Part shown: piece after piece, positions 23,572 to 32,454 of the stretch
Numbering within the stretch: the first letter of the stretch is position 1
How the letters are laid out: every line of letters starts with the position of its first letter
Source of the DNA: Salaquimonas sp.
GTDB taxonomy: Bacteria > Pseudomonadota > Alphaproteobacteria > Rhizobiales > Rhizobiaceae
Assembly (NCBI GenBank): GCA_028289365.1
Contig: JANQQM010000202.1
Coordinates: 1 to 38,886 of the forward strand
Direction of reading: 5' to 3'
Length of the DNA stretch: 38,886 nucleotides
Translations under genes and position numbers: made by a program
Notes under the pieces: model-generated
Seen by the model: the letters and a program-made list of their open reading frames with translations, nothing else
Told to the model about the DNA's origin: nothing
The model's database searches: none

Positions 23572-24939
23572 GTGTTTGATTTCTCAACCGCCATTATGAT
23601 GATCAGCCTACTGCTTTGCCTGGTGTTTCTGGGCGTGCATGTGGCTGTCTCATTAGGTATTGCGAGCGCGGTTGGAATCTACCTCGTCACCGGAAAACTG
23701 AGAATCGTCGAAGCGACGATGGCCTCGACCGCCGCTGAAGCACTGCGGGATTTCACCTTCGCGGTCATCCCTCTGTTCATGCTCATGGGCGAATTTATCG
23801 GCCGATCGGGGGCGATCACCGACATTTACGTGGCAATCAATCGTGGCTTGAAGCGAATACCGGCAAGACTGGCCGTCGCCACCGTTTTGGGAAACACGAT
23901 CTTCTCATTTGTAACGGGCGTATCGATCGCCTCGGCGGCCGCTTTCTCACGGATATCCTATCCCGAGATGAAACGTCATGGTTATGACCGAGGATTTGCG
24001 CTTGGTGCGATTGCCGGTTCGAGCTGTTTGGGAATGTTGATCCCGCCATCCGTTCTCATGATCGTCTGGGGCATCCTTACAGAACAATCAATCGGTAGGC
24101 TGTTCCTGGCGGGCGTTCTTCCGGGCCTGCTACTGGCGGCAATGTTCATCCTGTACATTTTTTTGACAGCAATATTCAAACCCGAAACCGTTGGTGCCGG
24201 TAGAGACACAGAGGATTTGCCAGAAGAACCGGAAGAACCGGAAGAACCGGAAGTAGAAAGCGTAGACTTGCCAGAGGCAACAACGGGCGAGTTTCTCGTC
24301 TCGCTGATCGGCGTATGCGGCATCATCGCCGCCGTGCTGGGCGGTATCTGGTGGGGCGTGTTCACGCCAACAGAAGGAGCCGGTGCCGGAGCAGCCCTGG
24401 CCCTGATACTTGCAATGATCAAGGGCATGAACCCGAAAGGGTTTATCGGCGCGATATATGCGGTGGGTAAAACCGCAGCACCAATTCTGATACTCCTTCT
24501 ATTGGCAGCGCTCTATTCCCGTGCGCTGGCAATGACCGGTGTCACCTCCGCGATCCGCGAGTTCTTCATCGCTTCTGGACTGGAAGCCTGGCAGGTGCTC
24601 GCTATCATCGTGGTTATCTGGTTCATCCTTGGCATGATTATCGATTCGATTTCGATCATGCTGTTGACGGTACCGATCGTCGAACCGGTTGCGCTTGCAT
24701 TTGGATTTGATCAGCTAAGCTTTGCTATCGTCGGAATTATCGCCATCGAGGCTGGTTTGCTGACGCCGCCCTTCGGACTACTGATTTATACGGTGAAGGC
24801 CGCAATTCAGGATAATGAGGTCGGAGTCCATCAGATATTCCTCGCTTCGATTCCCTATTGGGGAATCATGCTGACAGCAGTCTTGCTGATCGTTGCTTTT
24901 CCGCAGATTGCGAATGTTTTGCCGAACTATGTGATGTAA
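23572..24939 (+). CDS. dctM: TRAP transporter large membrane subunit DctM, with acidic loop insertion
   Basis: This 455-residue protein has about 12 membrane helices and the family's glycine-rich signatures, such as I-A-G-S-S-C-L-G-M-L-I-P-P-S near 143-156 and the matching L-T-P-P-F-G-L near the C-terminus. It starts with GTG at 23572, with a weak site upstream. A loop at residues ~210-240 is extended by a very acidic stretch in which the triplet E-E-P is repeated; the DNA there has three exact tandem copies of a 9-bp unit (24223-24249). The protein uses a sodium or proton gradient to move the solute delivered by DctP. Confidence 0.92.
   Translation: MFDFSTAIMMISLLLCLVFLGVHVAVSLGIASAVGIYLVTGKLRIVEATMASTAAEALRDFTFAVIPLFMLMGEFIGRSGAITDIYVAINRGLKRIPARLAVATVLGNTIFSFVTGVSIASAAAFSRISYPEMKRHGYDRGFALGAIAGSSCLGMLIPPSVLMIVWGILTEQSIGRLFLAGVLPGLLLAAMFILYIFLTAIFKPETVGAGRDTEDLPEEPEEPEEPEVESVDLPEATTGEFLVSLIGVCGIIAAVLGGIWWGVFTPTEGAGAGAALALILAMIKGMNPKGFIGAIYAVGKTAAPILILLLLAALYSRALAMTGVTSAIREFFIASGLEAWQVLAIIVVIWFILGMIIDSISIMLLTVPIVEPVALAFGFDQLSFAIVGIIAIEAGLLTPPFGLLIYTVKAAIQDNEVGVHQIFLASIPYWGIMLTAVLLIVAFPQIANVLPNYVM
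24223..24249 (+). repeat. Three tandem copies of a 9-bp unit (GAAGAACCG) inside dctM
   Basis: GAAGAACCG occurs three times in direct succession and a partial copy follows. It encodes repeated E-E-P in a predicted cytoplasmic or periplasmic loop and keeps the frame. Such units can change copy number by slippage. Confidence 0.85.
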
Positions 24940-24967
24940 TCGAAAAAACCAAACTCTGGAGAATCCC

Positions 24968-25273
24968 ATGCCCGCATACTGGATCGCTCGCGCGAAGGTA
25001 AATGAGCCAGTCGCCTATAAAAAGTACACCGACCAAGTTCCAGGAATTCTCGCAAAATATGGCGGGAAGGTGCTTGCTCGCGGGGGTGAGTATCAAATTA
25101 TGGAAGGACCGGAAAAATTTCACCGGTTTGTTGTCATCGAATTTCCAACTTTTGAGGACGGCGTAAAATGCTTCCAGTCAGACGAATATAATGAAGCAGC
25201 AAAACATCGCCGTGAATCTGGTGCGGGCGAAGTGGAGACCGTCATTGTTACCGGCGGAGAGGCAACCAAATAA
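24968..25273 (+). CDS. DUF1330 family protein
   Basis: This 101-residue protein fits the DUF1330 pattern. It starts P-A-Y-W-I-A-R-A-K-V and continues with Y-x-x-Y-T-D-Q-V-P-G-I-L-A-K-Y-G-G-K-V-L, G-G-x-Y-Q-I-M-E-G and R-F-V-V-I-E-F-P-T. The fold is a ferredoxin-like dimeric barrel; no general function is established. CTGGAGA precedes the ATG. It lies 28 bp behind dctM and 39 bp before the quinone oxidoreductase gene, so it belongs to the operon and may bind or isomerise a pathway intermediate. Confidence 0.85.
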   Translation: MPAYWIARAKVNEPVAYKKYTDQVPGILAKYGGKVLARGGEYQIMEGPEKFHRFVVIEFPTFEDGVKCFQSDEYNEAAKHRRESGAGEVETVIVTGGEATK

Positions 25274-25312
25274 CTGATTGAATAATCCAAAAAATCACAA
25301 CAGGAGAGTGAG

Positions 25313-26287
25313 TTGAAAGCCCAGCGTATAATGATACACGCCCAAGGCGCCCCTGAAGTCATGAAGCTTGAGGAATTTGATCTTGAGGAACCGGGGCCGG
25401 GCGAGGTTCAGATTGAGCAGACGGCAATCGGCCTCAATTACATGGATGTCTACCAACGTTCTGGTCATTACAAGATGCAACTTCCCAGCTCGCTTGGACT
25501 GGAAGCCGCGGGCAAGGTTGTAGCGCTTGGTGAAAAGGTGACCGGCTTTTCGGTTGGCGAAAGGGTCGTGTATGGACCAGTTCTTGGAGCTTATGCCACC
25601 CATCGCAACGTTTCTGCCGCTCGCCTGATTTCCATCCCCGACGATGTCGACGACGAAACCGCTGCCGCAATTCTGATGAAAGGAATGACGGTCGAATATC
25701 TGCTGAACCGTACCCACAAGGTCTCCAAGGGTGAAGATGTTTTGTTTTGGGCGGCTTCCGGAGGCGTTGGGCAACTGGCTGGTCAATGGGGCGCACATTT
25801 GGGAGCCCGAATGATCGGCGTCACTGCGGGGGCCGACAATTGCAAGGCAATCAAGAAACTTGGATATAGCGAAGCCATTGATAGAAAATCCGACGATGTC
25901 GCTGAACGAGTAAGAGAGTTGACGGACGGCAAGGGCGTGGAAGTAGCCTATGACAGTGTCGGCGCAGCGTCCTTCGACGCGACGATCAGCAGCCTGGCAA
26001 CCTACGGCCTGTTTGTTTCCTTTGGGGCAACAACAGGCGAAGCGCCTGCCGTTTCTCCGAGCCTGCTGCAACATAATGGCTCGCTCTATTTCACGCGGCC
26101 AACCCTCGCCGATTACATCAAGATACGCGGTGATCTGGTTCATTCAGCCTCGGAAGTGTTCCGGCTAGTAGGCGAAGGCGTGTTGAGCGTCAACATCAAC
26201 CAAAGATATCCGCTGGCAGACATTGCAGAGGCTCATCACGCACTTGAGGAAGGCCGCACAACCGGTTCGACAATCATCGTACCGTGA
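25313..26287 (+). CDS. Zinc-free quinone oxidoreductase, MDR family (TTG start)
   Basis: This 324-residue protein is of the QOR/NADPH:quinone reductase class. It has an N-terminal GroES-like domain with N-Y-M-D-V-Y-Q-R-S-G and the Rossmann motif A-A-S-G-G-V-G-Q-L near 145-153. It lacks the cysteine and histidine zinc ligands seen in the alcohol dehydrogenase at the head of the operon. The TTG at 25313 is chosen because AGGAG lies six bases upstream and the protein starts where the family normally does. Members reduce quinones or activated double bonds using NADPH. It is 31 bp upstream of the permease gene. Confidence 0.88.
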   Translation: MKAQRIMIHAQGAPEVMKLEEFDLEEPGPGEVQIEQTAIGLNYMDVYQRSGHYKMQLPSSLGLEAAGKVVALGEKVTGFSVGERVVYGPVLGAYATHRNVSAARLISIPDDVDDETAAAILMKGMTVEYLLNRTHKVSKGEDVLFWAASGGVGQLAGQWGAHLGARMIGVTAGADNCKAIKKLGYSEAIDRKSDDVAERVRELTDGKGVEVAYDSVGAASFDATISSLATYGLFVSFGATTGEAPAVSPSLLQHNGSLYFTRPTLADYIKIRGDLVHSASEVFRLVGEGVLSVNINQRYPLADIAEAHHALEEGRTTGSTIIVP

Positions 26288-26318
26288 CATTCGGCTCTCA
26301 CGGTCGGAAGTTAACGGA

Positions 26319-27710
26319 ATGACGGTCCGCCAATTGCCATTCGGAATCGCGCTGACGCCCGCCGTGGTGGTTAGTCTGCTGGCGGCCGTCATTTCACTTG
26401 CTATCGCATTAAGCGGCAGCGAAAACCCTCTGCCCTATCAGGTGGCGGCAGTTTCGCTTCTGGCCATTACCCTGTTTGCGACAAGGGTAATTCCCGAGAC
26501 AACTATCACGCTTTTTACCTTTCTGGCCTTTCTTGGCTTGGCAGCGGCACCGCCGGAAGTCATATTTTCAGGCTTTGCCACGGGCGGTTTCTGGCTACTG
26601 TTTTCCGGATTACTAATAGGCACCGCAATCACCGCAACGGGGCTTGGCCGGCAAATCGCATTGCGCATTTTTAGGAGAACAGGTTCATCCTATCCAAGGG
26701 CGGTCATCTCACTTGCTTTTTGCGGCGTGATGCTCGGTGTTCTGGTTCCGTCGACTATTCCGCGGATTATTGTCCTGATGCCGATCTCAATGTCACTGGC
26801 CCAGACGATGGGGTATGAGCCGGGTTCAAGGGGATATATTGGCCTCACGGCAATCGCTGCTACCTCCACCCTCCTTCCGACATTCGCAATTCTGACGGCA
26901 AATCTGCCAACCATCGTTCACTTTGGCGCGCTTGAGACATTGTTCGGCCTTGAACCGGCCTATGCCCATTACTTTGTCATGCAATTTCCAGTTAACCTCG
27001 TGAGATTGCTGGTGTTGCTGGCATTTCTGGTTCCATTCGCAAAAAGTTCTGCGTCCACTGATCCTTCGATCGAACTGCCGGAACCGCTGACAGGCCAGCA
27101 GCAAAAATTGTTGCTTATGTTGGCGGTTGCTATCGCGTTTTGGGCAACGGATTTCCTGCATGGAATTTCGCCCGCCTGGATAGCGCTGACCCTTGCCGCC
27201 ATCCTGATGCTGCCATCTCTGGGTTTCCTGGAGAAGACAGTCATGAAAGACAAGGTCGACATGTCTCCGGCGTTTTTCCTGGCAGGCGTTTTTTGTATCA
27301 GCGCGGTCATGCGCCACATAGGTCTGGATACCCAGTTCGCAAATGCGGTAATTCCGCAACTGGGACTGGGCGAGAACGGCAAGTTGTGGGATCTGTATGC
27401 CACTTCAGGTCTGGCAATGTTCATGTCGCAGTTCACGACCGCGCCTGCCGCGCCGCTAATTCTTGCACCATTGGCGCAACCAATGGCAGACGCCACCGGA
27501 CTGCCACTCGAAACTGTGGCTATGGCGCAGATAATCGGAATCGCAACACCTTTATTGCCCTATCAGGCGCCACCGCTCATTCTGGCAATGGCAATGGCCC
27601 AGATCCCAATGCGTATCCTTATTCAGATCTGCTTGGTCCTGGCACTGGCAGTCGCGGTGATTGGCCTGCCGATCACCTATCTTTGGTGGCAGTTACTGGG
27701 TGCGTTCTAG
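26319..27710 (+). CDS. SLC13/DASS-type anion (dicarboxylate) transporter
   Basis: This 463-residue membrane protein has about 11-12 hydrophobic helices and features of the divalent-anion:sodium symporter group: a helix around F-A-T-G-G-F-W-L-L-F-S-G, followed by P-S-T-I-P-R-I-I-V-L-M-P in the central part, and a related region near the C-terminus with T-T-A-P-A-A-P-L-I-L-A-P. The ATG at 26319 is preferred over one at 26223 because the latter lies inside the upstream gene; GGAAG lies upstream. It is the last gene of the rightward operon and converges on the cupin gene 13 bp away. A second carboxylate uptake route beside TRAP, or an exporter, is possible. Confidence 0.8.
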   Translation: MTVRQLPFGIALTPAVVVSLLAAVISLAIALSGSENPLPYQVAAVSLLAITLFATRVIPETTITLFTFLAFLGLAAAPPEVIFSGFATGGFWLLFSGLLIGTAITATGLGRQIALRIFRRTGSSYPRAVISLAFCGVMLGVLVPSTIPRIIVLMPISMSLAQTMGYEPGSRGYIGLTAIAATSTLLPTFAILTANLPTIVHFGALETLFGLEPAYAHYFVMQFPVNLVRLLVLLAFLVPFAKSSASTDPSIELPEPLTGQQQKLLLMLAVAIAFWATDFLHGISPAWIALTLAAILMLPSLGFLEKTVMKDKVDMSPAFFLAGVFCISAVMRHIGLDTQFANAVIPQLGLGENGKLWDLYATSGLAMFMSQFTTAPAAPLILAPLAQPMADATGLPLETVAMAQIIGIATPLLPYQAPPLILAMAMAQIPMRILIQICLVLALAVAVIGLPITYLWWQLLGAF

Positions 27711-27723
27711 AATGTTGGATTTG

Positions 27724-28128
27724 CTAGACCTGATCACGCGGCGACATGTGCGGAACCGTTTCGCCGGTTTCGGTAAAGGTCCGGGTGACATCCCGGGCAC
27801 CATAAACCCAGAGGATGACGAGATTGCTTTCACCAATGTTTCGAAAATAATGCGGTATGTCCGCCGGGACAAAGGACGTATCCATGGGTCCGAGTTCGAC
27901 AATCCGGCCGTCAATGCTTGCTTCGGCCCTGCCCTCAAGGATCGTCACCTGTTCAGCACAATTATGGGTATGCATCGGTGCCCCGCATCCGGGCGGGAAA
28001 ACGGTCGTGCCTGTCGTAAAAGGAGTGCTCTGGGCATTTCCCTTACCGATCATCAACCGGGTTTGTACGCCGTCACCGCGACTGAAAACATCAATACCAT
28101 CATATTTGATTGTGCATCCTTGAGACAT
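27724..28128 (-). CDS. Single-domain cupin protein
   Basis: This 134-residue protein has the two cupin motifs: G-C-G-A-P-M-H-T-H-N-C-A-E-Q with the H-x-H...E metal ligands (~residues 47-60), and P-A-D-I-P-H-Y-F-R-N-I-G (~88-99) carrying the second histidine. Such proteins bind a divalent metal and can be isomerases, dioxygenases or sensory proteins. It converges with the permease gene and diverges from the LDH2-type dehydrogenase 69 bp away, so it shares a control region with the latter. Its substrate is unknown. Confidence 0.88.
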   Translation of the reverse strand: MSQGCTIKYDGIDVFSRGDGVQTRLMIGKGNAQSTPFTTGTTVFPPGCGAPMHTHNCAEQVTILEGRAEASIDGRIVELGPMDTSFVPADIPHYFRNIGESNLVILWVYGARDVTRTFTETGETVPHMSPRDQV

Positions 28129-28197
28129 TCCAGTCCTCTCAAAATTTAACCCGATTCAACTGTAAGCAACGCTGGTTGCAATGGAGAACAGCTTACA

Positions 28198-29253
28198 ATG
28201 AACAGCCAGATTTCCAAAGTTTCATACCCCGATTTGAGTCAGTTTATCGCCCGTAGTTTTGTAGCTTGCGGCATGTCGAAACCTGACGCGGAAAAGGCTG
28301 CCAATCTCATGGCCAAGGCAGACCTGATGGGACAGGATGGCCACGGCGTTTTTCGTCTCCCGCAATATGTAAAACGCATTGCTGCCGGCGGGTTGAACGT
28401 CTCGCCGGCCTTCTCAACCATTGAAGATCGCGCCGCGACCGCCCTGATCGATGGAGACAATGGTCTCGGGCATCTGGTGATGAGGCATGCAACCGAGCTG
28501 GCCATGAAAAAGGCGAAAACAACGGGCGTCGCCTGGGTCGGAGCACGCTACTCCAACCACGCCGGTCCTGCTTCTCTTTATGCGATGATGCCGTTGGAAC
28601 ATGACATGATCGGGATCTATGTCGCGGTCGGTAGCGCAAATCATTTGCCACCCTGGGGCGGAACGGAAATGTTGCTCAGTACCAACCCGATTGCGGTCGC
28701 AATTCCCTCCGGTACTCACCCCCCGATTATCCTCGATATGGCAACCACGGTCGCCGCCTATGGCAAGGTCAAGACCGCCGCCCAGCGCGGCGAGGAAATG
28801 CCCGTCGGCTGGATGATCGATCGCGACGGTAAACCACTGACAGATCCAAAACGGGCATCGGAAGGTTTCCTGCTGCCAATCGGCGGCCCGAAAGGATACG
28901 GTCTAGCGCTGATTTTCGGAATATTGGCCGGTACCCTTAATGGTGCAGCATTTGGTCGGGACGTCGTCGATTTCAACGCCGATTCCGAAACCGTCACCAA
29001 TACCGGTCACTTCATCATCGCACTCGACATCAAGGCGTTTACCGATCCTGATAGCTTCAAGGCCGGAATTGACGAGATCTGGGAACAGATGAAATCATCA
29101 CCGCTATTGCCCGGCGCATCCGAGATACGCTTGCCCGGCGAGCGCCTTGCGCAGGTGATGAAGCAGAGAACGGAAGAAGGTATTCCGATACCCGACCAAT
29201 TGAGGTCGGTACTGAACAATCTGGCGGTTGATCTGGAAGTAGCGCCACTTTGA
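28198..29253 (+). CDS. Malate/L-lactate dehydrogenase (LDH2) family oxidoreductase
   Basis: This 351-residue member of the COG2055 family is unrelated to classical LDH. It has the early D-G-H-G-V-F-R-L-P-Q-Y motif (~41-51), the S-N-H-A-G-P-A substrate region near 118, and G-P-K-G-Y-G-L-A near 235. Relatives reduce or oxidise 2-hydroxy acids (malate, ureidoglycolate, sulfolactate, 2,3-diketogulonate) with NAD(P). GGAG lies 11 bases before the ATG. It is transcribed alone and followed by a convergent terminator hairpin. It fits an oxidation step for a hydroxy acid. Confidence 0.88.
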   Translation: MNSQISKVSYPDLSQFIARSFVACGMSKPDAEKAANLMAKADLMGQDGHGVFRLPQYVKRIAAGGLNVSPAFSTIEDRAATALIDGDNGLGHLVMRHATELAMKKAKTTGVAWVGARYSNHAGPASLYAMMPLEHDMIGIYVAVGSANHLPPWGGTEMLLSTNPIAVAIPSGTHPPIILDMATTVAAYGKVKTAAQRGEEMPVGWMIDRDGKPLTDPKRASEGFLLPIGGPKGYGLALIFGILAGTLNGAAFGRDVVDFNADSETVTNTGHFIIALDIKAFTDPDSFKAGIDEIWEQMKSSPLLPGASEIRLPGERLAQVMKQRTEEGIPIPDQLRSVLNNLAVDLEVAPL

Positions 29254-29274
29254 ACTGGCGCAGGAGTTCGTGAT

Positions 29275-29305
29275 TACCGGGCGTGAACATGCGCCACGCC
29301 CGGTA
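29275..29305. terminator. Bidirectional hairpin between the LDH2-type gene and tctC (system 2)
   Basis: TACCGGGCGTG (29275-29285) and CACGCCCGGTA (29295-29305) form a perfect 11-bp stem with a 9-nt loop between convergent genes. The T-run behind it on the plus strand is imperfect (TTTCTTATT). It can end transcription from both sides. Confidence 0.65.
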
Positions 29306-29313
29306 GATGTTTC

Positions 29314-30285
29314 TTATTGTGCGGTAATTTTAGCAACAAGGTCCTTATAGGCCGCGTTCTGATCTTCACGCATTTTCTGATAGCCCTCGCCATCGATCAA
29401 ATCCATGTTTTCACCCAGACGGCCCATCATGCGCTGATAGGTCTTGTCTTCCTGCAGTTTGGCAAATGCATCGGTCAATTTTGCAACGACATCATCCGGA
29501 GTCCCTGCTGGCGCAAGTACGATCCGGTGCATGAAGCCAACGTCACCACCAATGCCAAGTTCCTTGAAGGACGGAACATCGTCCATGATGCGTTCATCAC
29601 CTGCGGTCGCGAGCATGCGAAGCTTGCCGGCTTCAATTTGTGAGCCAAGCGTCGACGGGAAGCCCATGGTCACATCCGCATCACCAGACAGCAGCGCTTG
29701 CAGAGCTGGTCCGCCACCTTGATAAGGCACCAGATTGAACGAGACATCCTTGGCCTTCATGATCTGGGCAGCCGGAACGAACAATGCGCCCCAGTTTCCG
29801 GAATGCGCCATCCGGACACCGCCTGGATCAGCTTGTGCTGCGGCAATCAGGTCATCAAATGTCTTGTAGGGGCTGTCTGCGCGGACGACGATCCCGATCG
29901 GCGCATAGTTTACCCGCGCGATCGGCACAAAGTCCTTGTTGGGATCATAGGGTAGATCTTCAACATGCTGCTGCAACATGTCGATATAGTTATGCGAGAA
30001 CAGCAGCGTATAGCCATCAGGTGTCGCATTCGCCACTTCCTGTGTTCCCTTCTGCCCACCGGCACCCGGCGTCAGACGAACGATCATCGCCTGATTGAGA
30101 TAGGTCGGTATGATCGATGTAATGACGCGGGCATTAAGATCATGCGAGCCACCGGCTCCCAATGGGATGACCATCGTGACAGGCTTTTCCGGATATTCCG
30201 CAAAAGCGATCCCGGTTGACAGCCCTATCGCCAATCCGACGCTCGCCACGAGCGAAGCTGCTTGTTTTAGGGATTTTGGAAACAT
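29314..30285 (-). CDS. tctC: TTT transporter periplasmic binding protein TctC (system 2)
   Basis: This 323-residue protein has a Sec signal peptide and likely cleavage after A-F-A at residue 29. The Bug/TctC start P-V-T-M-V-I-P-L-G-A-G-G-S-H-D follows, with the later T-P-G-A-G-G-Q-K-G segment. The ATG at 30285 has AGGAGG seven bases upstream; a GTG one codon earlier is possible but less likely. Here tctC comes last, after tctB and tctA, the reverse of systems 1 and 3. It ends just before the convergent hairpin. The ligand is unknown. Confidence 0.93.
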   Translation of the reverse strand: MFPKSLKQAASLVASVGLAIGLSTGIAFAEYPEKPVTMVIPLGAGGSHDLNARVITSIIPTYLNQAMIVRLTPGAGGQKGTQEVANATPDGYTLLFSHNYIDMLQQHVEDLPYDPNKDFVPIARVNYAPIGIVVRADSPYKTFDDLIAAAQADPGGVRMAHSGNWGALFVPAAQIMKAKDVSFNLVPYQGGGPALQALLSGDADVTMGFPSTLGSQIEAGKLRMLATAGDERIMDDVPSFKELGIGGDVGFMHRIVLAPAGTPDDVVAKLTDAFAKLQEDKTYQRMMGRLGENMDLIDGEGYQKMREDQNAAYKDLVAKITAQ

Positions 30286-30357
30286 CACTTTTCCTCCTGT
30301 TTTACATCGTTTTACTCATTGGAGCGCGACGGGACCGATGTATTCCCGCAAAGCGCT

Positions 30358-31839
30358 TTAATTCGTGTCGACCTTGCTCAAGCGGCGCCAGATCAGGAAA
30401 CCAACAATCGGCGTTGCAATCAGCAGAGCCAGGAAGGCCTGTCTTTCGCCAAGCATAAATCCGATCATATCATTATTTGACATCGCGATCGTCTGGCCGA
30501 AGGCATATTCCATCGGCGGGCCAAGAATGAACCCCATCACCATTGGCATCACATCAAACTTTGCAGCCCTTGCAACCAAACCGAAGATACCGAAGACCAC
30601 CAGCATGATCAGGTCAACGGAATCCGAGCGGAACACATAGGCGCCGGCAAAGGCAAACATGATCACAATCGGGATCAGCAATGACGTCTTGATTGTCACC
30701 AGTTTCGAAAAGAACGGTATCGACAAATAGCCGATGATCAGGAACAGCAGGTTTGCAAACACCATGGCAACCAGGATTGCAAACACCGTTGCGCCCTGTG
30801 TTTCAAAGAGTTCCGGCCCCGGGCGCAACCCCTGAGCGACAAAGGCACCAAGCAGGATTGCGGTAACATTGTCCCCGGGAATTCCGAGCGTCAGCAGTGG
30901 AACAAGCGTCGGTCCGTTGACGGCATTGTTCGCTGCCTCAGCCGCTGCCACGCCCTCGATCTCGCCCTCGCCAAATGTCTCGGGATGATCAGAAGCGTTC
31001 TTCGCGGCCGCATAGCCCATCATTGCCGCAACCACCTGACCAAGGCCAGGAACTATGCCGATCGAGGCGCCTATCGCGGTAGATCGGCAGATCGTTCGCA
31101 TACACCTTTTGAGTTCCGCGAGAGAAAGCCGTTCCCCAACGAGACTGGCAAGCTTGAGAACGCTGTTATGGCGCATTACCGCTGTGACGATCTCCGGAAT
31201 GGCGAATACGCCAATCAGCATTGGCAGTAGCGGAATGCCGGATTTGAGATCAAACAATCCGAATGTAAACCGCTCAACACCACCCAGAGGGTCCGTCCCG
31301 ACAAAGGACAACCAAAGACCGAAAGTCATCATGATGAGACTTTTGATCGGGCTTGATCCGGACGTTACCGCGATAATCACCAGGCTCATGAGCAATACAG
31401 CAAACAGTTCTGGCGGGCCAAATTGCATCACTAGGAATGCAATCGGAAAGATCATCATGATCGTGAAAATATCACTCGTCGTGTCGCCGAACACGGATGA
31501 AAACAGGGCAATGTCCAGCGCCTTTCTCGATTGCCCTTTTTTCGTCAGCTGAAACCCGTCACGCGAGGTGGCAACCGCGGCACCGGTTCCTGGCATCGAG
31601 ACAAGAATAGCCGGAATACTGCCGCCGAAAATGCCGCCCTTATAGACACCAAGCAGAAACGGAATTCCGACAATGGGATCCAGAAAGAACGAGATCGGCA
31701 GGAGGATTGCCATTGCCATCAAGGTCGTGAAGCCTGGCAAGGCTCCAACCAACATGCCACCAAGCAATCCGGCGCTCATCAACAGGAACGTGTCGAGGCG
31801 CATTGCCATGCCAAATCCGGTGATAAACTGTTCAATCAT
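30358..31839 (-). CDS. tctA: TTT transporter large membrane subunit TctA (system 2)
   Basis: This 493-residue polytopic membrane protein has the TctA motif pair: G-A-L-P-G-F near residue 32 and G-I-V-P-G-L-G-Q-V near 260. G-T-G-A-A-V-A-T-S lies in the N-terminal half and G-I-P-G-D-N near 320. It lies 36 bp after tctB and 69 bp before tctC. Only a distant GGAAAG is seen before the ATG, so translation may depend on upstream reading. It forms the permease with the TctB directly upstream. Confidence 0.93.
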   Translation of the reverse strand: MIEQFITGFGMAMRLDTFLLMSAGLLGGMLVGALPGFTTLMAMAILLPISFFLDPIVGIPFLLGVYKGGIFGGSIPAILVSMPGTGAAVATSRDGFQLTKKGQSRKALDIALFSSVFGDTTSDIFTIMMIFPIAFLVMQFGPPELFAVLLMSLVIIAVTSGSSPIKSLIMMTFGLWLSFVGTDPLGGVERFTFGLFDLKSGIPLLPMLIGVFAIPEIVTAVMRHNSVLKLASLVGERLSLAELKRCMRTICRSTAIGASIGIVPGLGQVVAAMMGYAAAKNASDHPETFGEGEIEGVAAAEAANNAVNGPTLVPLLTLGIPGDNVTAILLGAFVAQGLRPGPELFETQGATVFAILVAMVFANLLFLIIGYLSIPFFSKLVTIKTSLLIPIVIMFAFAGAYVFRSDSVDLIMLVVFGIFGLVARAAKFDVMPMVMGFILGPPMEYAFGQTIAMSNNDMIGFMLGERQAFLALLIATPIVGFLIWRRLSKVDTN

Positions 31840-31875
31840 TGGGAGACCACTTTCCGGAATTAGCGAATGTCATTT

Positions 31876-32394
31876 TTAGCCCCCCAATATCCGCGAATAG
31901 GCAAATTCGATTGGGCTGAGTTCAGGCAGGGAAACCGCCAGAAGTCGTGTCGCAACCAGGTAAAGCGCAATCGGACTGACAATCGAAAGCACGGCAATCT
32001 GCAGAATTGATCGATTGCCAACCAACCAGGATATCGCAGAAAGCGAGATAACTGTTGAAATCAGAAACCCGAGTGGGGACATGGCCAACGCATAAAACGT
32101 CATGATCGCAAATAGCGCCACCGCCCTGAATACCCCTTCAGACAATCCGGGTTCGGAGGCGGTTTCATTCTTGTGTCGGGCAAGAATGGCGAGCCAGATC
32201 GCGCACAATATGGCCAGCATGCTGATTACAATTGCGGGAAACAGCCATGGCGGTATCGCGGTCAGTGACCGGCCAAACAGTACCTTCGGCGGTGCAACCA
32301 GATAGTTCAAAGTCAGCAGGCTGACACATGCCAACACAAAGAGCACGGTGACGGAAATAACTTCCGGCGTGGATTTGAGATTTCCTAATCTCAT
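31876..32394 (-). CDS. tctB: TTT transporter small membrane subunit TctB (system 2)
   Basis: This 172-residue protein has four hydrophobic segments, starting with a helix at about residues 13-33 and ending with a pair in the last third, as in TctB/DUF1468 proteins. A good GGGAGGGG site precedes the ATG. It follows the orphan TRAP-type binding protein by 60 bp on the same strand, so the long leftward run is likely continuous through here. Confidence 0.85.
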   Translation of the reverse strand: MRLGNLKSTPEVISVTVLFVLACVSLLTLNYLVAPPKVLFGRSLTAIPPWLFPAIVISMLAILCAIWLAILARHKNETASEPGLSEGVFRAVALFAIMTFYALAMSPLGFLISTVISLSAISWLVGNRSILQIAVLSIVSPIALYLVATRLLAVSLPELSPIEFAYSRILGG

Positions 32395-32454
32395 ATCTTT
32401 CGGCCCCTCCCCTGCTTCCTGTAGTTCAATTCCGGTATATCAATCCCGGTTTCT

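Noticed and set aside
25295-26143. 282-codon minus-strand frame opposite the quinone oxidoreductase
   Set aside because: It is a mirror frame of a clear MDR gene with no recognisable domain.
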